Assembly: GCA_033239525.1 (NCBI GenBank)
Contig: BSYO01000009.1
Coordinates: 16,079,299-16,143,298 of the forward strand
Origin: Nepenthes gracilis
Taxonomy: Eukaryota; Streptophyta; Magnoliopsida; Caryophyllales; Nepenthaceae
Direction: 5' to 3'
Length of the DNA: 64,000 nt
Shown here piece after piece: positions 11,440 to 22,398 of the stretch. Each line of letters starts with the position of its first letter. Position 1 is the stretch's first letter. The notes under the pieces were generated by a model. It was not told where the DNA came from, did no database searches, and was given only the letters and a program-made list of their open reading frames with translations. The translations under genes were made by a program, and so were the position numbers.

Positions 11440-12361
11440 TCTATGCTGGGAGCGTTAAGGATCTCCCACATGTCCCTCGAATACTGTTCTGGGTTCTCGG
11501 TAGCAGCGGCTCTAGCCAGCCGGTCTGCCTTCCAATTTTCAGTTCGAGGAACGTGAATCAGGGTTAGTTTGTTGAAACCCGTGATGGCTTCCCTTGCCTT
11601 CGCCAGGTACCTGGCCAAGGAAGGGTTGTTTGCCTCGAAGCCCCATTGACGATTAATTCGGAGTCGCGTGGAACCTTGACCTCAAGGCGAGCCTCCTTTG
11701 CTGTCGCAAGCCCGCTAGCGGGGTTCGTACTCGGCGGCGTTGTTGTTGGTCATTTGGGAAATCAAGTTTCGGGGAATACTTGATCTCGAATCCATCGGGG
11801 GTCGTAAGGACCACCCCTACTCCACTGCCACTGTCCGTGGACGATCCGTCCACGTGGAGTGTACATTCTGGGACTACGTCGGGCTGCTCTGCGTTTTTCG
11901 CGGGCTGCTCCTCTTTAATTGGGGTCGTGGTCTCAACGATGAAGTCAGCCAGAGCCTGCGCCTTTATGGCTAGTCAGGTCCTGAATTCGATATCGAACTC
12001 TCCCAATTCAATAGCCCACTTCACTAGTCGTCCAGAAACGTCTGGTTTCTGGAGTATGCCTTTCAGTGGCTGGTCAGTAAGGACCACTATGCGATGCGCT
12101 TGAAAGTATGGCCTTAATTTTTACGCTGCGAAGATAAGTGCCAAGGCCATTTTTTCAGCCCGCGGATAACGAATTCCTGGGCCGGTCAATATTTTGCTTA
12201 CATAGTAGACCTACTCTTTGGATATCAGTTCCTAATGCAAGAGGACGGAGGCGAGGACACTTAAAATCTTGCCGGTAAAGGTACAGCTCCTCTCCGTCTT
12301 TGGCGCGCAACTGGTGGGCTGGCCGACATCTTGCTTCAATTCATTGAAAGGCGACCAGCGA
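11440..12361 (-). pseudogene. Element 1 RNase H region, broken
   Basis: The minus strand gives VYYVSKIL and VLTDQPLKGIL (about 12040-12220), the connection part after reverse transcriptase. MDGSSTDSGSGVGVVL follows (11653-11853), the start of a second RNase H-like domain with its first Asp. IHVPRTENWKADRLARAA (11397-11618) closes it. The NNEAEYEALLAG-type segment is shifted out of frame near 11750. The domain removes template RNA during reverse transcription. Stops and frameshifts make this copy non-functional. Confidence 0.8.
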
Positions 12362-13200
12362 TCAGTCCTGGAATCCGTTGGATTTTGTTTCTCTTAGTGC
12401 TTTAAAGAAGGGCTGGTACTTGTCACCAAACTTCGTGAGGAAGCGGAACAAAGACCCGGCCGCCCGGTCAATCATTTGGGCGTCTTTACGTTTATTAGGG
12501 AGCCATATCAACAAGGGCCTTAATCTTTTAAGGTTTGCCTCGATCCCATTTGGGAGCGATGAAACCCAAGAACTTCTCGAGGCTACCCCGAAGACACACT
12601 TGCTGGATTTAGCTTCATTTGATCTTTGGCGGAGCACTTCAAAGGATTCCTCCGGTCACGTATGTGGTCGCGGTGACTCTGCTCTTGAAGAGCATGTCGT
12701 CGGCGTAGACCTCCATGTTGCGACCAATCTGCTTTTCGAACATCTTGTTGACCAGCCGTTGGTAAGTTGCTCCAGCGTTTTTCAGTCCGAAGGGCATCAC
12801 TTTATAGCAGTAGGTGTCCTGGTCCATCATGAACGAGGTATGCTCTTCGTCTTCCGGACTCATTCGAATCTGGTTGTAACCCGAATAGGCGTCAATGAAG
12901 CTGAGCAGCTCATGTCCAGCTGTGGAGTCAACCAGTAAGTTGATCCTGGGTAAGGAAAAACTGTCTTTCGGGCAGGCCTTATTGGCGTCGGTGAAATCGA
13001 CGCACATTCGCCATTTTTTATTTTTTTTTAACCAAGACGACGTTTGAGAGCCAATCCGGGTACTGGACTTCTCTAATAAACCCAGCGTCTAGTAGCTTTT
13101 TTACCTCCTCTCGGATGGCGATCGGTTTTCGACGGAGTGATTCCTCCGTTTCGCTTGGTAGCTTCCGGTCAAGATCGAGGCCCAACTTGTGGACCATCCG
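12362..13200 (-). pseudogene. Element 1 reverse transcriptase, broken
   Basis: The core frame (12639-13007, minus) has VDFTDANKACPKDSFSLP, then FIDAYSGYNQI with a catalytic Asp, then MPFGLKNAGATYQRLV, then YADDM with the YxDD pair. Upstream, in another frame, LLDAGFIREVQYP (about 13060-13120) continues the N-terminal side. The shift occurs at a T-run at 13016-13029 on the plus strand, a likely slippage site. The thumb part lies at 12362-12637 with DKYQPFFKALR. The enzyme copies element RNA into DNA; this copy is interrupted. Confidence 0.85.
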
Positions 13201-13390
13201 TCGTAGAAATCCCGAGCATGTATGCGGGAGTCCATGCGAATAAGTCAGCGTTCAGCTGCGCAGAACCTAATCGAGTTCAGCACGTAGTGTGCGGTGAGTG
13301 AGCCCGATCTGCGCACTTCTCCGGTTCCTGCGGATTTAGTGGGACCGGATCGTGGCTTCACGGACTGCTTTGTTGCGGGGTGGTCTCGTC

Positions 13391-14098
13391 TCAGTGATCG
13401 AGTTCTCCCACCGTGCTAGTGCTGCCGCTAGGGGCAATTTGGGACATGTAACATGTCCGTCTGATTATTTGGTCGCCTAACATCTCCCCAACACCGTAGG
13501 GTGTTGGAAATTTTATTTTGAGGTGTGGAATCGAGGTAACTGCCCCGAATGCCGCCAGGCAAGGTCTGCCCAGTATAGCGTTGTATATTGAGGGCAAGTC
13601 AACTACCAGAAAGGTTAACATTCGACTTGCTGTTCTTGGATAGGTGCCCAGGGTGACTTCCAGTTGGATTGTCACTTGAACGGGCACCGGTTCATTGTCA
13701 AGGCCGTATAAAAGTCATTCAGTAGGTTTTAATTGGTTCCTTTTTAAGTAAAATTTAAAGAACGCATCCAAGTAAAGCAAGTCTTTAGAGTTACCATTAT
13801 TAATAAAAACTCGTTTCAGCTGGTAGTCTGAAGTACCATCTGAAATGAGTGCCGAGATTAGAAGGGGATCAGCATGGGGGGACATTACATGATTTGAGTC
13901 ACAATCACTGAAGCTAATAGTATTATCTACTGTGCGCTGCTTCTTCCTCCCGATCTCTGCTCTTCTTGTCATGAGGAGCTCTCGGCAGTCGGATGGTGAC
14001 CATGTTAACCACTCCAGCCGCAATCCTGTTTCGGGGAGGAGTCTGCTCCTGCCCCTCTTCATCAACTGCCCCTGAGTTCTGTCCCGGTCCTCTAACAA
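13391..14098 (-). pseudogene. Element 1 aspartic protease, active site lost
   Basis: Two minus-strand frames cover it. The first (13715-14098) reads ISFSDCD, then LLISALISDG, then VFINNGNSKDLLY at the place where the family has a DNGSS-type motif. The catalytic Asp is therefore Asn here. The second (13391-13687) has GTYPRTASRMLTFLVVD and YNAILGRPCL, the conserved C-terminal half. The protease cleaves the gag-pol polyprotein. A frame break near 13690-13715 and the lost Asp mean this copy is dead. Confidence 0.8.
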
Positions 14099-15585
14099 AC
14101 TTCGTGAGGTGTCCCATGCGAATCAAGTCCTCGATTTCCCTCTGCAATGTCTTCTTTGTCCTCGGTTGAATGGCGGCGGAGCGATGGAAATCATGATTGC
14201 CGACCCGGTTTCGAGTCTTTCTTGCCCGGTTTGGGCCACTTCAGAAATTTTTCTCCACGGATCTGCATGAGGACGTTTGCGCGTGTGTGCATCCGAGGCG
14301 TGGCGGTGGGCCCATAGTCTCGGCGTTGCAGGGGGCCCGATCCGGCGCAGCCTTCGGGCGGAGTGTGTTCTCTGCTTGCTGTACTTTCTCTTCCCTTCTT
14401 CACGAGACGGGCGCGGTGACCCGCCCGCTCAAGACGTTTTGCCTCGTTGGCCTCTTCTGCTGCAGCGTAGGCCCTGGTAATGGATTCCACCTCGCGGAAG
14501 GTCTGAGGGTTCTTGTGGGCAAGGTGCTTGAAAAAGTCACCGAAAGTAAGCGCAGAGATGAAACTGCCAAGCTTCATCCCCTCTATAATCCTGGAGATCC
14601 TTCTGGTCTAGCCACGAAGCGATCCAAAAAATGCCACGGGTTCTCTCCCGGTTTCTGCTTTATGTGGGAGAGATGCCATGGCTGCTTCTCTTCCGTCGGC
14701 TCGGCGTATTGATCCGAAGAGATGCGAGTTCACGGAAGCGCCTGCGAGTGCACGAAGGGAGATGGTGAAACCAGATTCAGCGTCTCCCTTGGCGTGAGGG
14801 GAAGTAGCGGCACATGGGATCTTGAGTCTTCTAGCCCTTGTAGACTCAGATGGGTGCGGAAGTGATCCAGGTGATCAGCCGGATCACTACCCCCATCGTA
14901 TAAGTCAACGGACGGCATCTTGAACTTTGATGGCAGTGGATGGCTCAGGATCTCCGCAGTGAAAGGAGATCTGTCCAAGTCGATGGCGCGCTCCTCCTCT
15001 TGGAACACACGGTTCCATATCTTGTCCACTCGCGGATCGATGCAAGCGACGTTTGCTGATCGTTTGGAGTTGAGGTAATCCCTCAACTCTGTCTTGTTCC
15101 CAGCGGGTTCAGCAGCCGGTCTACTGCTGCCTCCAGTGGACCTTGCAGTCCTGGAGGCTCGCTCTTGGACTGCGTTGTTATTTTCTGCCCGAGAGTATCG
15201 GGGATTTCTTCTTTTCCAGGCTCTGTCGGAGGCGTACTCCGGAGCGTTCCACGAGGCCTGTTTTGGCCAAGAACCAGGAGGGACGCTGGAGCAGATTGTC
15301 TCGATCTTCCAGGGCCTCTTGGCGGCTTCTTCTTCCTCCAGCCACCCTTTTTGGTGGCGAGAGCGAGAATAGCTGTTTGTGGAGCCGCTTGCCGTTGTTG
15401 CTCGTTACGTGCGCAGCGGTTGGAGCAGGCGATTGTTGAGTGCGCATCTGCTCCACCGATTCTTGAAAGCAAGGCGGTGGAACTCCGCTCGTGGCCCCGT
15501 TGACCATGGCGCCCGGCGTGATTCGAGTCGGGAGTTATGACATTTCTAAGCGGGGTCGCTAAGCTTGAGCTCTCGTGTTCACCAT
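13923..15585 (-). pseudogene. Element 1 gag, broken
   Basis: The start is placed at 15585 because the minus strand reads MVNTRAQA there, a common beginning of plant gypsy gag; a stop follows directly. The core lies at 14730-15086 with LDRSPFTAEIL and FKMPSVDLYDGGSDPADHL, typical of Tat gag. The C-terminal half (14191-14577) has LAHKNPQTFREV and AYAAAEEANEAKRLE. A short frame with REIEDLIRMGHLTKFV (13923-14147) follows the place of the zinc knuckle, whose Cys residues are no longer readable. Gag forms the particle shell. Frameshifts and stops occur throughout. Confidence 0.75.
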
Positions 15586-15650
15586 TGCGGGGTGGAAGGC
15601 AACGAGAGAGAGTTTGTGCGATTTTTTGTGGTAGGCTTTTCGTAAGCTCT

Positions 15651-15668
15651 TCCCAGGAGGCGGCGCCA
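15651..15668 (-). other. Element 1 primer-binding site
   Basis: Directly inside the 5' LTR the minus strand reads TGGCGCCGCCTCCTGGGA. It begins with the TGG that pairs with the CCA end of a tRNA. Element 2 has TGGCGCCGTCTGTGAG at the same place. I do not assign the tRNA. Confidence 0.7.
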
Positions 15669-15669
15669 A

Positions 15670-16260
15670 TGATGCGTGCACGGATCCGAGCTTTGAGCAG
15701 TTGGAATTCTTACGGATGGTTTGAACCGAGCTCAGTTCACCGAATACGAATCTGCACACCACTAAAACAAACAAAGAGGTCGGTGTTTTCGGCGGCAAGT
15801 TGTCCCACGAAAACACTTCGGCCTTCAATCGATGTCTGATCGTCGAAGGAAGGCGAAAATATAGAGAGAGAGAGAGAGAGTTTGAGTGTTTGATCCAGAT
15901 ATAAGAGAGACGCGAAGTCTTCTTGAATCTGGATGGTAAGAAGGCAGTAAACGGCCCTGAGGGCTCGCTTTTTTCCTTAGGATTTTTCGGGAGAACGAAA
16001 GTGGCAGAGAAGGCAGGCTTCTGTGAGCACACAATCGTCCCAGAAAGCGTATGCACTTGGCTGTCTCAAAATGTGTAAGCTGTTGAAAGTATGGAAGAAA
16101 GCATCAATGAGAGCATCAAAGAGAGCACCGATGATAGCATGTGCGTTGGTATGTATGGAAGAAAGCATGCTCTTGATGGTGGGTCAAGGGTTTCTTTTGT
16201 AGCTGAAAGGCCAATCCTCCTTCTTTGGAAGAAGCGATTGCCTTCCTGATTTGCTGGCAA
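15670..16260 (-). repeat. Element 1 5' LTR remnant, truncated
   Basis: It starts TGATGCGTGC and matches 5757-6345 along its length, including the purine-rich GAGAGAGAG stretch and the segment around GGTATGTATGGAAG. At 16260 the match stops abruptly after TTGCTGGCAA and unrelated DNA begins. About half the LTR, including all of U3 with the W-box-like palindromes, is missing. Confidence 0.85.
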
Positions 16261-16749
16261 TTTAGCCAAACTGAGACACCACCTTGATACCTAGGGGAGG
16301 CTGCATTGGTCGAGTAAAAAGCACTTGGATTGAGTTGTTGTATGACACTTGGCAGTTATATTAACTTGATCTGTTCAATATTCTTCAATGGATCTTTTTC
16401 CTAGAGTTTCAAATATTTAGATTTCATTTCATTAATAGTATATTGATCTCTATTTATCTGTTAATTAAACTCTTGATCATATAATAGTTACATATGCAAT
16501 GTCTTCTTTTATAAGTGAGTTGAGTTCTACTACAAAACTTTTACGTAAGTCTTTTTAAAAATCACGAAATACATATAGTTAATACTTCTTTACAGATACA
16601 TATACGTATGTAAGCATGTATATTATATGTGCAATGTTACATATAGTAAAGTTGTTTTGTTTTTCTAGTTTATGCTTAAAATATATCTCACTCTTTAATG
16701 CATTAATGTACATGCTCTAACTGAGACGAAAGGTTTAATTTCTCACGAT
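16261..16749. other. Unassigned sequence between two repeat blocks
   Basis: AT-rich DNA without an open frame of note follows the broken LTR end of element 1. It matches nothing else in the window by eye. It may be host DNA joined by a deletion or the edge of the next LTR-like block. Confidence 0.4.
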
Positions 16750-16779
16750 ATGTACAGTTTATCCCATTGTAAATTTATG

Positions 16780-16960
16780 CCCTCAACCCTCCGCCAGCAT
16801 GGAAGCCCTCAGCCCTCCATCCAGGAGGCACAGAGGCCTTCGGCCCTCCGCCACCAGGAGGCCCTCAGCCCTCTTCTCGCCCGGAGGCCATCAACCCTCA
16901 TCCATTTGGAGGCCCTCAGCCCTCACTTGACTGGGAGAAGCCTTGATCCTCCGTCTTGGA
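16780..16960. repeat. Degenerate GGAGGCCCTCAGCCCTC repeat
   Basis: About five to six units of roughly 25-33 bases contain GGAGGCCCTCAGCCCTC or close variants, with a more variable filler between. The open frame running through it (16750-17016) is a by-product of the repeat, not a gene. Confidence 0.6.
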
Positions 16961-17103
16961 GTCACGATCCCTCCATCCGGAGTCGGAGCCCACCGTCACA
17001 GGTCGAGAGCTCATGATCAAGAGTTGACCCTCCGCTCAGGTAACAAGAATGTTTACTCACTAGTACTATTTAGCCCTTCTTCTATAAGTAAGCCCTCATG
17101 GAG

Positions 17104-17668
17104 TGCAGTGTAAGTCGCCCCTCTGTCGGGGCACCTCCCTCCCACTCTCCGGGGCGCGCCTCCCCAGCCCCTCTGCTTGGGCGCACTTCCAAACCACCCT
17201 CCGCGGGCGCACCTATAAGTCGCCCCTCTGTTGGGCGCACTCCAAGCCGCCCTCCGCGGGCGCACCTTTAAGTCGCCCCTTTCTTTGGCGCCTCTCAAAC
17301 CGCCTCTGCGGGGCGCGCCTGTCGTCGCCCCTCTGCTTGGCGCCTCCCAAGCAGCCCCTCCGCGGGCGTACCTATAAGTTGCCCCTCTGCCGGGCGCACC
17401 TATAAGCCGCCCTCCGCGGGCGCACATCTAAGCAGCCATCCGCGGGCGCACCTGTAAGCCGCCCATCTGCGGACGTACCTCTAAGTCGCCCCTCTCCGAG
17501 CGCACCTCCAAACCGCCCTCCGTGGACGCACTTTTAAGCCGCCTCTTTGTCGGGCGCACTCCAAGTCGCCATCCGCCGGCGTACAGGTAAGCCGTCCCTC
17601 TGCCGGGCACACTCCAAGTCGCCCTCCGCGGGCATACAGGTAAGCCGCCCCTCTGCCAGGTGTATTCA
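17104..17668. repeat. GC-rich minisatellite, about 27-bp monomers in alternating pairs
   Basis: About 21 monomers occur in two alternating types. One reads TAAGTCGCCCCTCTG..GGGCGCAC and the other AAGCCGCCCTCCGCGGGCGCACC. The pair gives a higher-order period near 53 bases. Long open frames on both strands here are side effects of the repeat and its lack of AT. It lies directly upstream of the TATA box at 17682. Confidence 0.85.
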
Positions 17669-17681
17669 TGGAGCTCAAGCC

Positions 17682-17690
17682 TCTAAATAC
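17682..17690 (+). promoter_or_regulatory. TATA box of the GC-rich LTR-like block
   Basis: TCTAAATAC followed by C-rich CCCTCTCACACTCCCC is the usual plant LTR arrangement of TATA box and start region. It sits between the minisatellite and the R-U5-like end. Confidence 0.45.
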
Positions 17691-17968
17691 ATCCCTCTCA
17701 CACTCCCCTCTTGATATATCTTGCATTCTCACCACGTTTTACCTTTAAACGTGCATTCTCTGTTTATTGCGGAAGATTTCGACGACAGGCGTCGGAGTGT
17801 CAACGGAGGATAACCTCCCGTTGAAACCCGGCCTCTTGTTTGTGGTTCGTATTGTGCGGGTTGCGAGTTCTCGGCCATGACGGAGACCGGACCGTCCAGA
17901 ATCGGCCCGCAGCGGAAGGTGGAAAGGTTTCTGTCAAATGCAACCGGTGAAACCGGACCCATGTAACA

Positions 17969-20009
17969 AATAGTATTAATATGTAAATTATAAAAAAATT
18001 AATAAAAATAATATAAATATATCGGTATCATATTATCATTTATTATACAAGAGTGAAAAAATTGAGAAAGGAAGAGAGAGATTGTTGAGTTGTAGCTAAA
18101 GAGAGTGACAGAGTGTATATAGTTTTTTGGTTTAATTAATTATTTTTTATATATAATTTTTTTTAAAAAAGGAAGAGAAAACGACCGACTCGACTATTAT
18201 TGCCTGATAATTATATCGACCTGAACAATCATACCACAATTACATCTTAAATAAAAAAAATTATTTAAATATTTTAAAATGTATTGTATATGGCTTAAAA
18301 TTAAGATTATGCAAATTTTGTATCAAAATAAACATTTAACATAATTTTTTTCAAAAAAAGAGGTAAAATTTAAAAAAAATAAAATATTTTTGATATGATT
18401 TTTTCCCCACAAAAATGTACGCAACCACACAACTTCAGATGGCAACCAAATTAAGGATTAAAATATATTAAAATATTTAAAATATTATAATATTTAATCT
18501 ATTTATTTATTTATAATAATTAAAACAATATTAATTAAATATTTTCCAATGTGAAAAGGAACCGATGCTTTGCTTTGGAAGTTCACGGGTAAGAAGCGGT
18601 GCCTTTGCGCTAAGTGCCACTCATAGACCCCCCCTAATTATCAGCCGCCCACTCCAAGAATCTCCCACCGCTCACTCCACGCCACATCCACCCCAAGTTT
18701 CAAACGTAGAGCTCTACAGCAGATATTATTCTTGGCACCAATCATCACCTTTTATTATTTTTTTTCTCAAATAATATTATTATTTATATATTTAATTATA
18801 TTAAAATAATTTGTTTACCGTACAGAGGAAGAAAATAGAGGGAGTAAAAATTAAAATATGATTAAACACACATTTATTTTTAATAATTTTGATACAATTA
18901 AATATACTGTCAAATATATTGATAGTATTTTTCTTTTTTTTTTATTATTTTCTTAGATATTAACTTAACTAAGAATAAATAAAAAATAATAACAAATATC
19001 ATATTGCTTGATTTGTGCATGAAATGTACAATCTAGAATGGCAATTGCCCTCTCGTTTGATAGTGGTGGCCAAGGGTGGCACAAGTATTGATACTTCTTT
19101 AGAATTGCCTATTCATACTTTTTTTTTTTTTTGATATTTTTTCTTACAAAACCCACAATAATCACTTAAAAATCTAACTGAATAAGGTACTATCTTATTT
19201 TGTTCAATCAAATAATACATTTATTTTCTTAAGAATATGATTTTTATAGGCAATAAGAGATAGAGTTGCATTTAATTCTTCTAAAAAAGCTTATATGAAG
19301 CTTGTTTGGGTATAAACACATGCTACGGCATAGAATTACCGTTAGGTATTTATCTAATATTATAAACTTTTTAAAATAGTTAAGTAATTTTATTATAGTA
19401 ACACGATAATTTTTCTATTATATGGTATAATTTTTAATCACGGATACTAAGTATTATAAATCAAGTATTCTCAATAAGTGTAAAATACATTTGAATAGCT
19501 TATCCCTTTAAAAGATAGATAAATTTAATATTTTTTAATAATAATTATTTAATATTATTCAAACAATTATATTATTTTTTTAAAAATAAATTTTTTAAAA
19601 TATATATTAATTATTTAATATTAATTAAACGATCATAATTAAAATATATTAAATTAATTTTTTTTTAGAGAAATAAAAATTCCAAATTCAATGTAAACTA
19701 GCTGAGAAAGGTATTTACCACCACCTAGTTGTTTAGGCAGAAAGTATTAATTATGAGCCAACCATGTTGGCTCTGCCACTGAAATTGGTGAGCCAAAAGT
19801 AGCGAGAAAAGCACTCTTACAAGGGGTACTACGTCCTATAAATCAGTGCCTTATGACATTCGCAATGATCAATGTGCTCGAATTGATGCCCCAAACCATT
19901 TAGGGCACAGCCTTTTATAGGTATACCAGTAAAAGGCCATTAATGCATTACTTTCTCTCATACTATCATATATACCCTCTGTCACTAAAATACCAATTCA
20001 AACTACATC
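17969..20009. other. AT-rich intergenic DNA with two GC islands
   Basis: Mostly AT-rich without genes. A GC-richer island at 18556-18740 holds a frame of 69 codons without a recognisable domain. A second island (19690-20000) contains a TATA-like motif and leads into the short ORF at 20010. Confidence 0.5.
19909..19920 (+). promoter_or_regulatory. Candidate TATA box before the signal-peptide ORF
   Basis: CCTTTTATAGG lies about 100 bases upstream of the ATG at 20010, with a mixed-composition leader between. This is the spacing expected for a small plant gene. Confidence 0.35.
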
Positions 20010-20075
20010 ATGTTTTCCAAGGTTAGCTATGCGTTGGTTTTCTTGACCATATCGTTGGCTTTTTCTTTAATTTAA
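20010..20075 (+). CDS. Short signal-peptide-like ORF, possible first exon or gene remnant
   Basis: The frame encodes 21 residues starting MFSKVSYALVFLTIS and ends at TAA. It has a basic N-terminal residue followed by a hydrophobic core, like the leader of a plant secreted protein. Leaders of small proline-rich or lipid-transfer-type proteins look similar. The frame stops where a mature protein should begin, and no matching downstream exon was recognised in the AT-rich DNA to about 20.6 kb. It may be a remnant, a very small peptide, or chance. Confidence 0.25.
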   Translation: MFSKVSYALVFLTISLAFSLI

Positions 20076-22273
20076 AAATTTATAGTCATATTTCATTAAT
20101 GCTTTAATTTTGTCAGAAAATATGTAAAAAAGAAGAAGAAAAATCTGCATATATATTCTTTCAAATCATATAGTAATTAACATGATTTTAATTAAAGGAA
20201 AAGCTGCAGAGTCTAAGAATCAAAATAAAATGTGAATTATGGAGTTCTTTACAACAAAATTCAGACAATTTTTTAAATAGTGAAATAATATAAATTTTTA
20301 AATTTTGAATTAAATAAAGAGGGTAGATTTATATAAATTCTATAATTTAAAAAATTTAACCTACTGTGAATATTTTTTTCTATTATTTATTGAGTTAATA
20401 TTAGAAGAATCTTCGTGCTATCAACTCGAAGCGTACGATTAGGATATGGAGGAGTTGCCTTTGAGTAGGAAAGCTGATCTGTGCTGCCTACCTACTTACG
20501 TTCTTGCTAATCCAATTAGTTGTCCAACTTTATTTAATATGGCTTTTCATAAATTTTTAAAACATTTTTTTAAATAATTGTAACAAGTTAATAAAATTGC
20601 AAATATGATCTAAGTATTAAATAGATTTATAATAATATGTAATTTATTATCTTTTTATAAGTCATTTAAAAAAATAAGCCACACTTTTAGATAATAAATA
20701 GCATGATAAGGAGAATAATATAGCCTGAAGCATTGGCATATATATATATTTTTTATTGGCGTATCATATAATTTAATATCTCTAATTTTGCATTTTTTCA
20801 AAAATTATAAATTTAATTTATTTTTGTTTTTAAAAATATGCCAAAAAAATTGAGCGAAGCACACGTAGTGTGCATTGACGGTCTAATTGCTTGGTGTCAT
20901 CGGCGTGGCTGCATGGCAGACTCTCGGCAAGCCCTAACCGTTGGATACCGAGGATGACCTTCCTAAAAAAATTTTAAGTAAATGAAAAAAATTATACGTG
21001 TTATACTCAATAAAAACATATCCAAATTCATATTTTATTTTATTGATTTTATGTTTAATTTAATGTTAGCTTTATACTTTATAAAAAATAAAGTGGATTG
21101 ATCAAATAAAGGTCAGTTTTAGAGAAAAAAATATAATAATTCATGCAAAATTTAATTTATGGAATATAATTTATTCTGAAGTAAAAAAAAAACAGATTAG
21201 AACAAAAAGAAAAAAAATATAAATTTGATTAAAATTGAGAAAAAGGGACAAATTGAGAATATTTAATAAATTTTCTATTTTTACATGACAATGTAAGCTA
21301 TTAAAAAAAACAATTTTTTGATAAAAATATAATATAAAATTAATTGATAAATAATTAGATAATTTGTAATAATTTATTGATCGTAATATGAAAACGTAGT
21401 ACAGGTGGTGTATTTTACGAGTCCTCAACAAATTGGAAGCCAGAGGAGTGCCTGAGAAGTAACGGGTCTCCTTCCCTTTTGAAGTTTGAGTGCCGACCTT
21501 TTTTCAAGGGGTCGAGTCTACTCCATTTTTGGCCAATTTTTTAATTTTAATTAAACGGTTTATATTTTTTAAATTTTTATAAAAATTAATTTTTTTAAAT
21601 AATTAAAATTTTTTTAAATAATTTAATTAAAATTAAATGACTAATAAAAAACCGCTACCTCTCTATCAAAAAAATTGGCTCCTCCACACACTTTTGAATG
21701 AAAATCCCTTCCCTCTCTGTGATCGTGATCATTATCATCATTATCATTATCTATTTATATTAACTTTTAAACTTAGAATATAGCCAATATTGTCTTGAGG
21801 TGAAAAATTAGAAGGTTATTTTCAATAGAATTTATTAGAGTTTAAGATCACATATTATTTTAAATAAATATTGAGTAGAATCAAATAGGATTTGAATTTC
21901 TCGTTATCATTGAATTATTTTAGGCCTTATTTTGAATTTTTGAATACGTGTTAGTCCATATATTGAGTTTCACCGGGTCATGGCTAGGTAAATCTAGTCT
22001 CCATTTTAAAGTTTCTAACTACTAATAGTCTAGTATATTTAATTTTAAATATTTGAGCTTAATTAGGTGATTTTTATGCCATTGAAGTCAGAATTTGGGT
22101 TGCTTTTGTCTCAATGAGTTAAGATATCGGATTATCCAGATTAAATCATTTATTTTATGGCATAATTTTTGATAGAATTTATTCCTAAAATGCTTTGGAC
22201 GACAAGTTTTCTCAACGTTTCCGTTCCCATTTTCTTATACTCATCCTAACTTTCCTTTCTCCTAACCATTCAC

Positions 22274-22276
<3 letters not shown>
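20076..22276. other. AT-rich intergenic DNA upstream of the zinc-finger gene
   Basis: No gene recognised. GC islands lie at 20400-20520, 20855-20965 (with the inverted pair GCACAC/GTGTGC) and 21410-21540. A hairpin-forming segment lies at 21529-21683. The promoter of the downstream gene should be in the last few hundred bases, but I cannot fix a TATA box with confidence. Confidence 0.5.
21529..21683. repeat. AT-rich hairpin, possible MITE
   Basis: The left end has GGCCAATTTTTTAATTTTAATTAAA. The right end read on the other strand has GGAGCCAATTTTTT and, a little inside, TTTAATTTTAATTAAA. This gives an imperfect inverted repeat of about 155 bases. No clear target duplication was found. Confidence 0.3.

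Positions 22277-22307
<31 letters not shown>
22277..22307. repeat. (TC)n microsatellite in the 5' leader of the zinc-finger gene
   Basis: About fifteen TC dinucleotides occur about 90 bases before the start codon. Pyrimidine-rich leaders are common in plant genes and can affect expression. The tract is likely to vary in length between individuals. Confidence 0.85.
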
Positions 22308-22317
<10 letters not shown>

Positions 22318-22398
22318 CTCTAACAACCTCCACTGCCTTGTTTCTCCATCACCATCACCCTTCTCTTAATCTCCCACAGCAAATTTGTCGGTAATCAG

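Larger units (their letters stand above)
5757..16260 (-). mobile_element. Element 1: Tat-type Ty3/gypsy LTR retrotransposon, truncated and inactive
   Basis: A long terminal repeat beginning TGATGCGT occurs at both ends (5757 and 15670), in the same orientation. Between them, read on the minus strand, lie a primer-binding site, gag, protease, reverse transcriptase, RNase H and integrase. This Ty3/gypsy order, and motifs such as CPKDSFSLP and WGLDIFGPF, fit the plant Tat lineage. Downstream of integrase there is a tandem-repeat region, then an extra gene on the opposite strand, then a polypurine tract and the 3' LTR. Every coding part is split by frameshifts or stops. The gag frame hits a stop after eight codons. 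The right (5') LTR is cut at 16260, so only about 590 of roughly 1245 bases remain there. Confidence 0.9.
16750..17965 (+). repeat. Probable LTR (solo or fragment) of another Ty3/gypsy family
   Basis: The end of this block (17785-17965) runs GCGTCGGAGTGTCAACGG, CCTCTTGTTTGTGG, then CCGGTGAAACCGGACCCATGTAACA. This parallels the R-U5 end of the solo LTR at 26810-26968, which has GCGTCGGAGTG, CTCTCGTTTG and GAGCCGGTTCAAACC. A TATA box lies about 280 bases before the end. Upstream come two GC-rich minisatellites. The right border CA at 17967-17968 is plausible. The left border and a target duplication could not be found. Confidence 0.45.

Noticed and set aside
12378..12938. 186-codon plus-strand frame across the reverse transcriptase
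   Set aside because: Mirror of the minus-strand RT/RNase H coding sequence, whose motifs are clear.
15143..15503. Several plus-strand frames over gag of element 1
   Set aside because: Shadows of the minus-strand gag region; Ser/Arg/Leu-rich without family features.
17053..17735. Open frames with repeated GRGATY/ARGG words
   Set aside because: They are translations of the GC-rich minisatellite and have no start context or domain.
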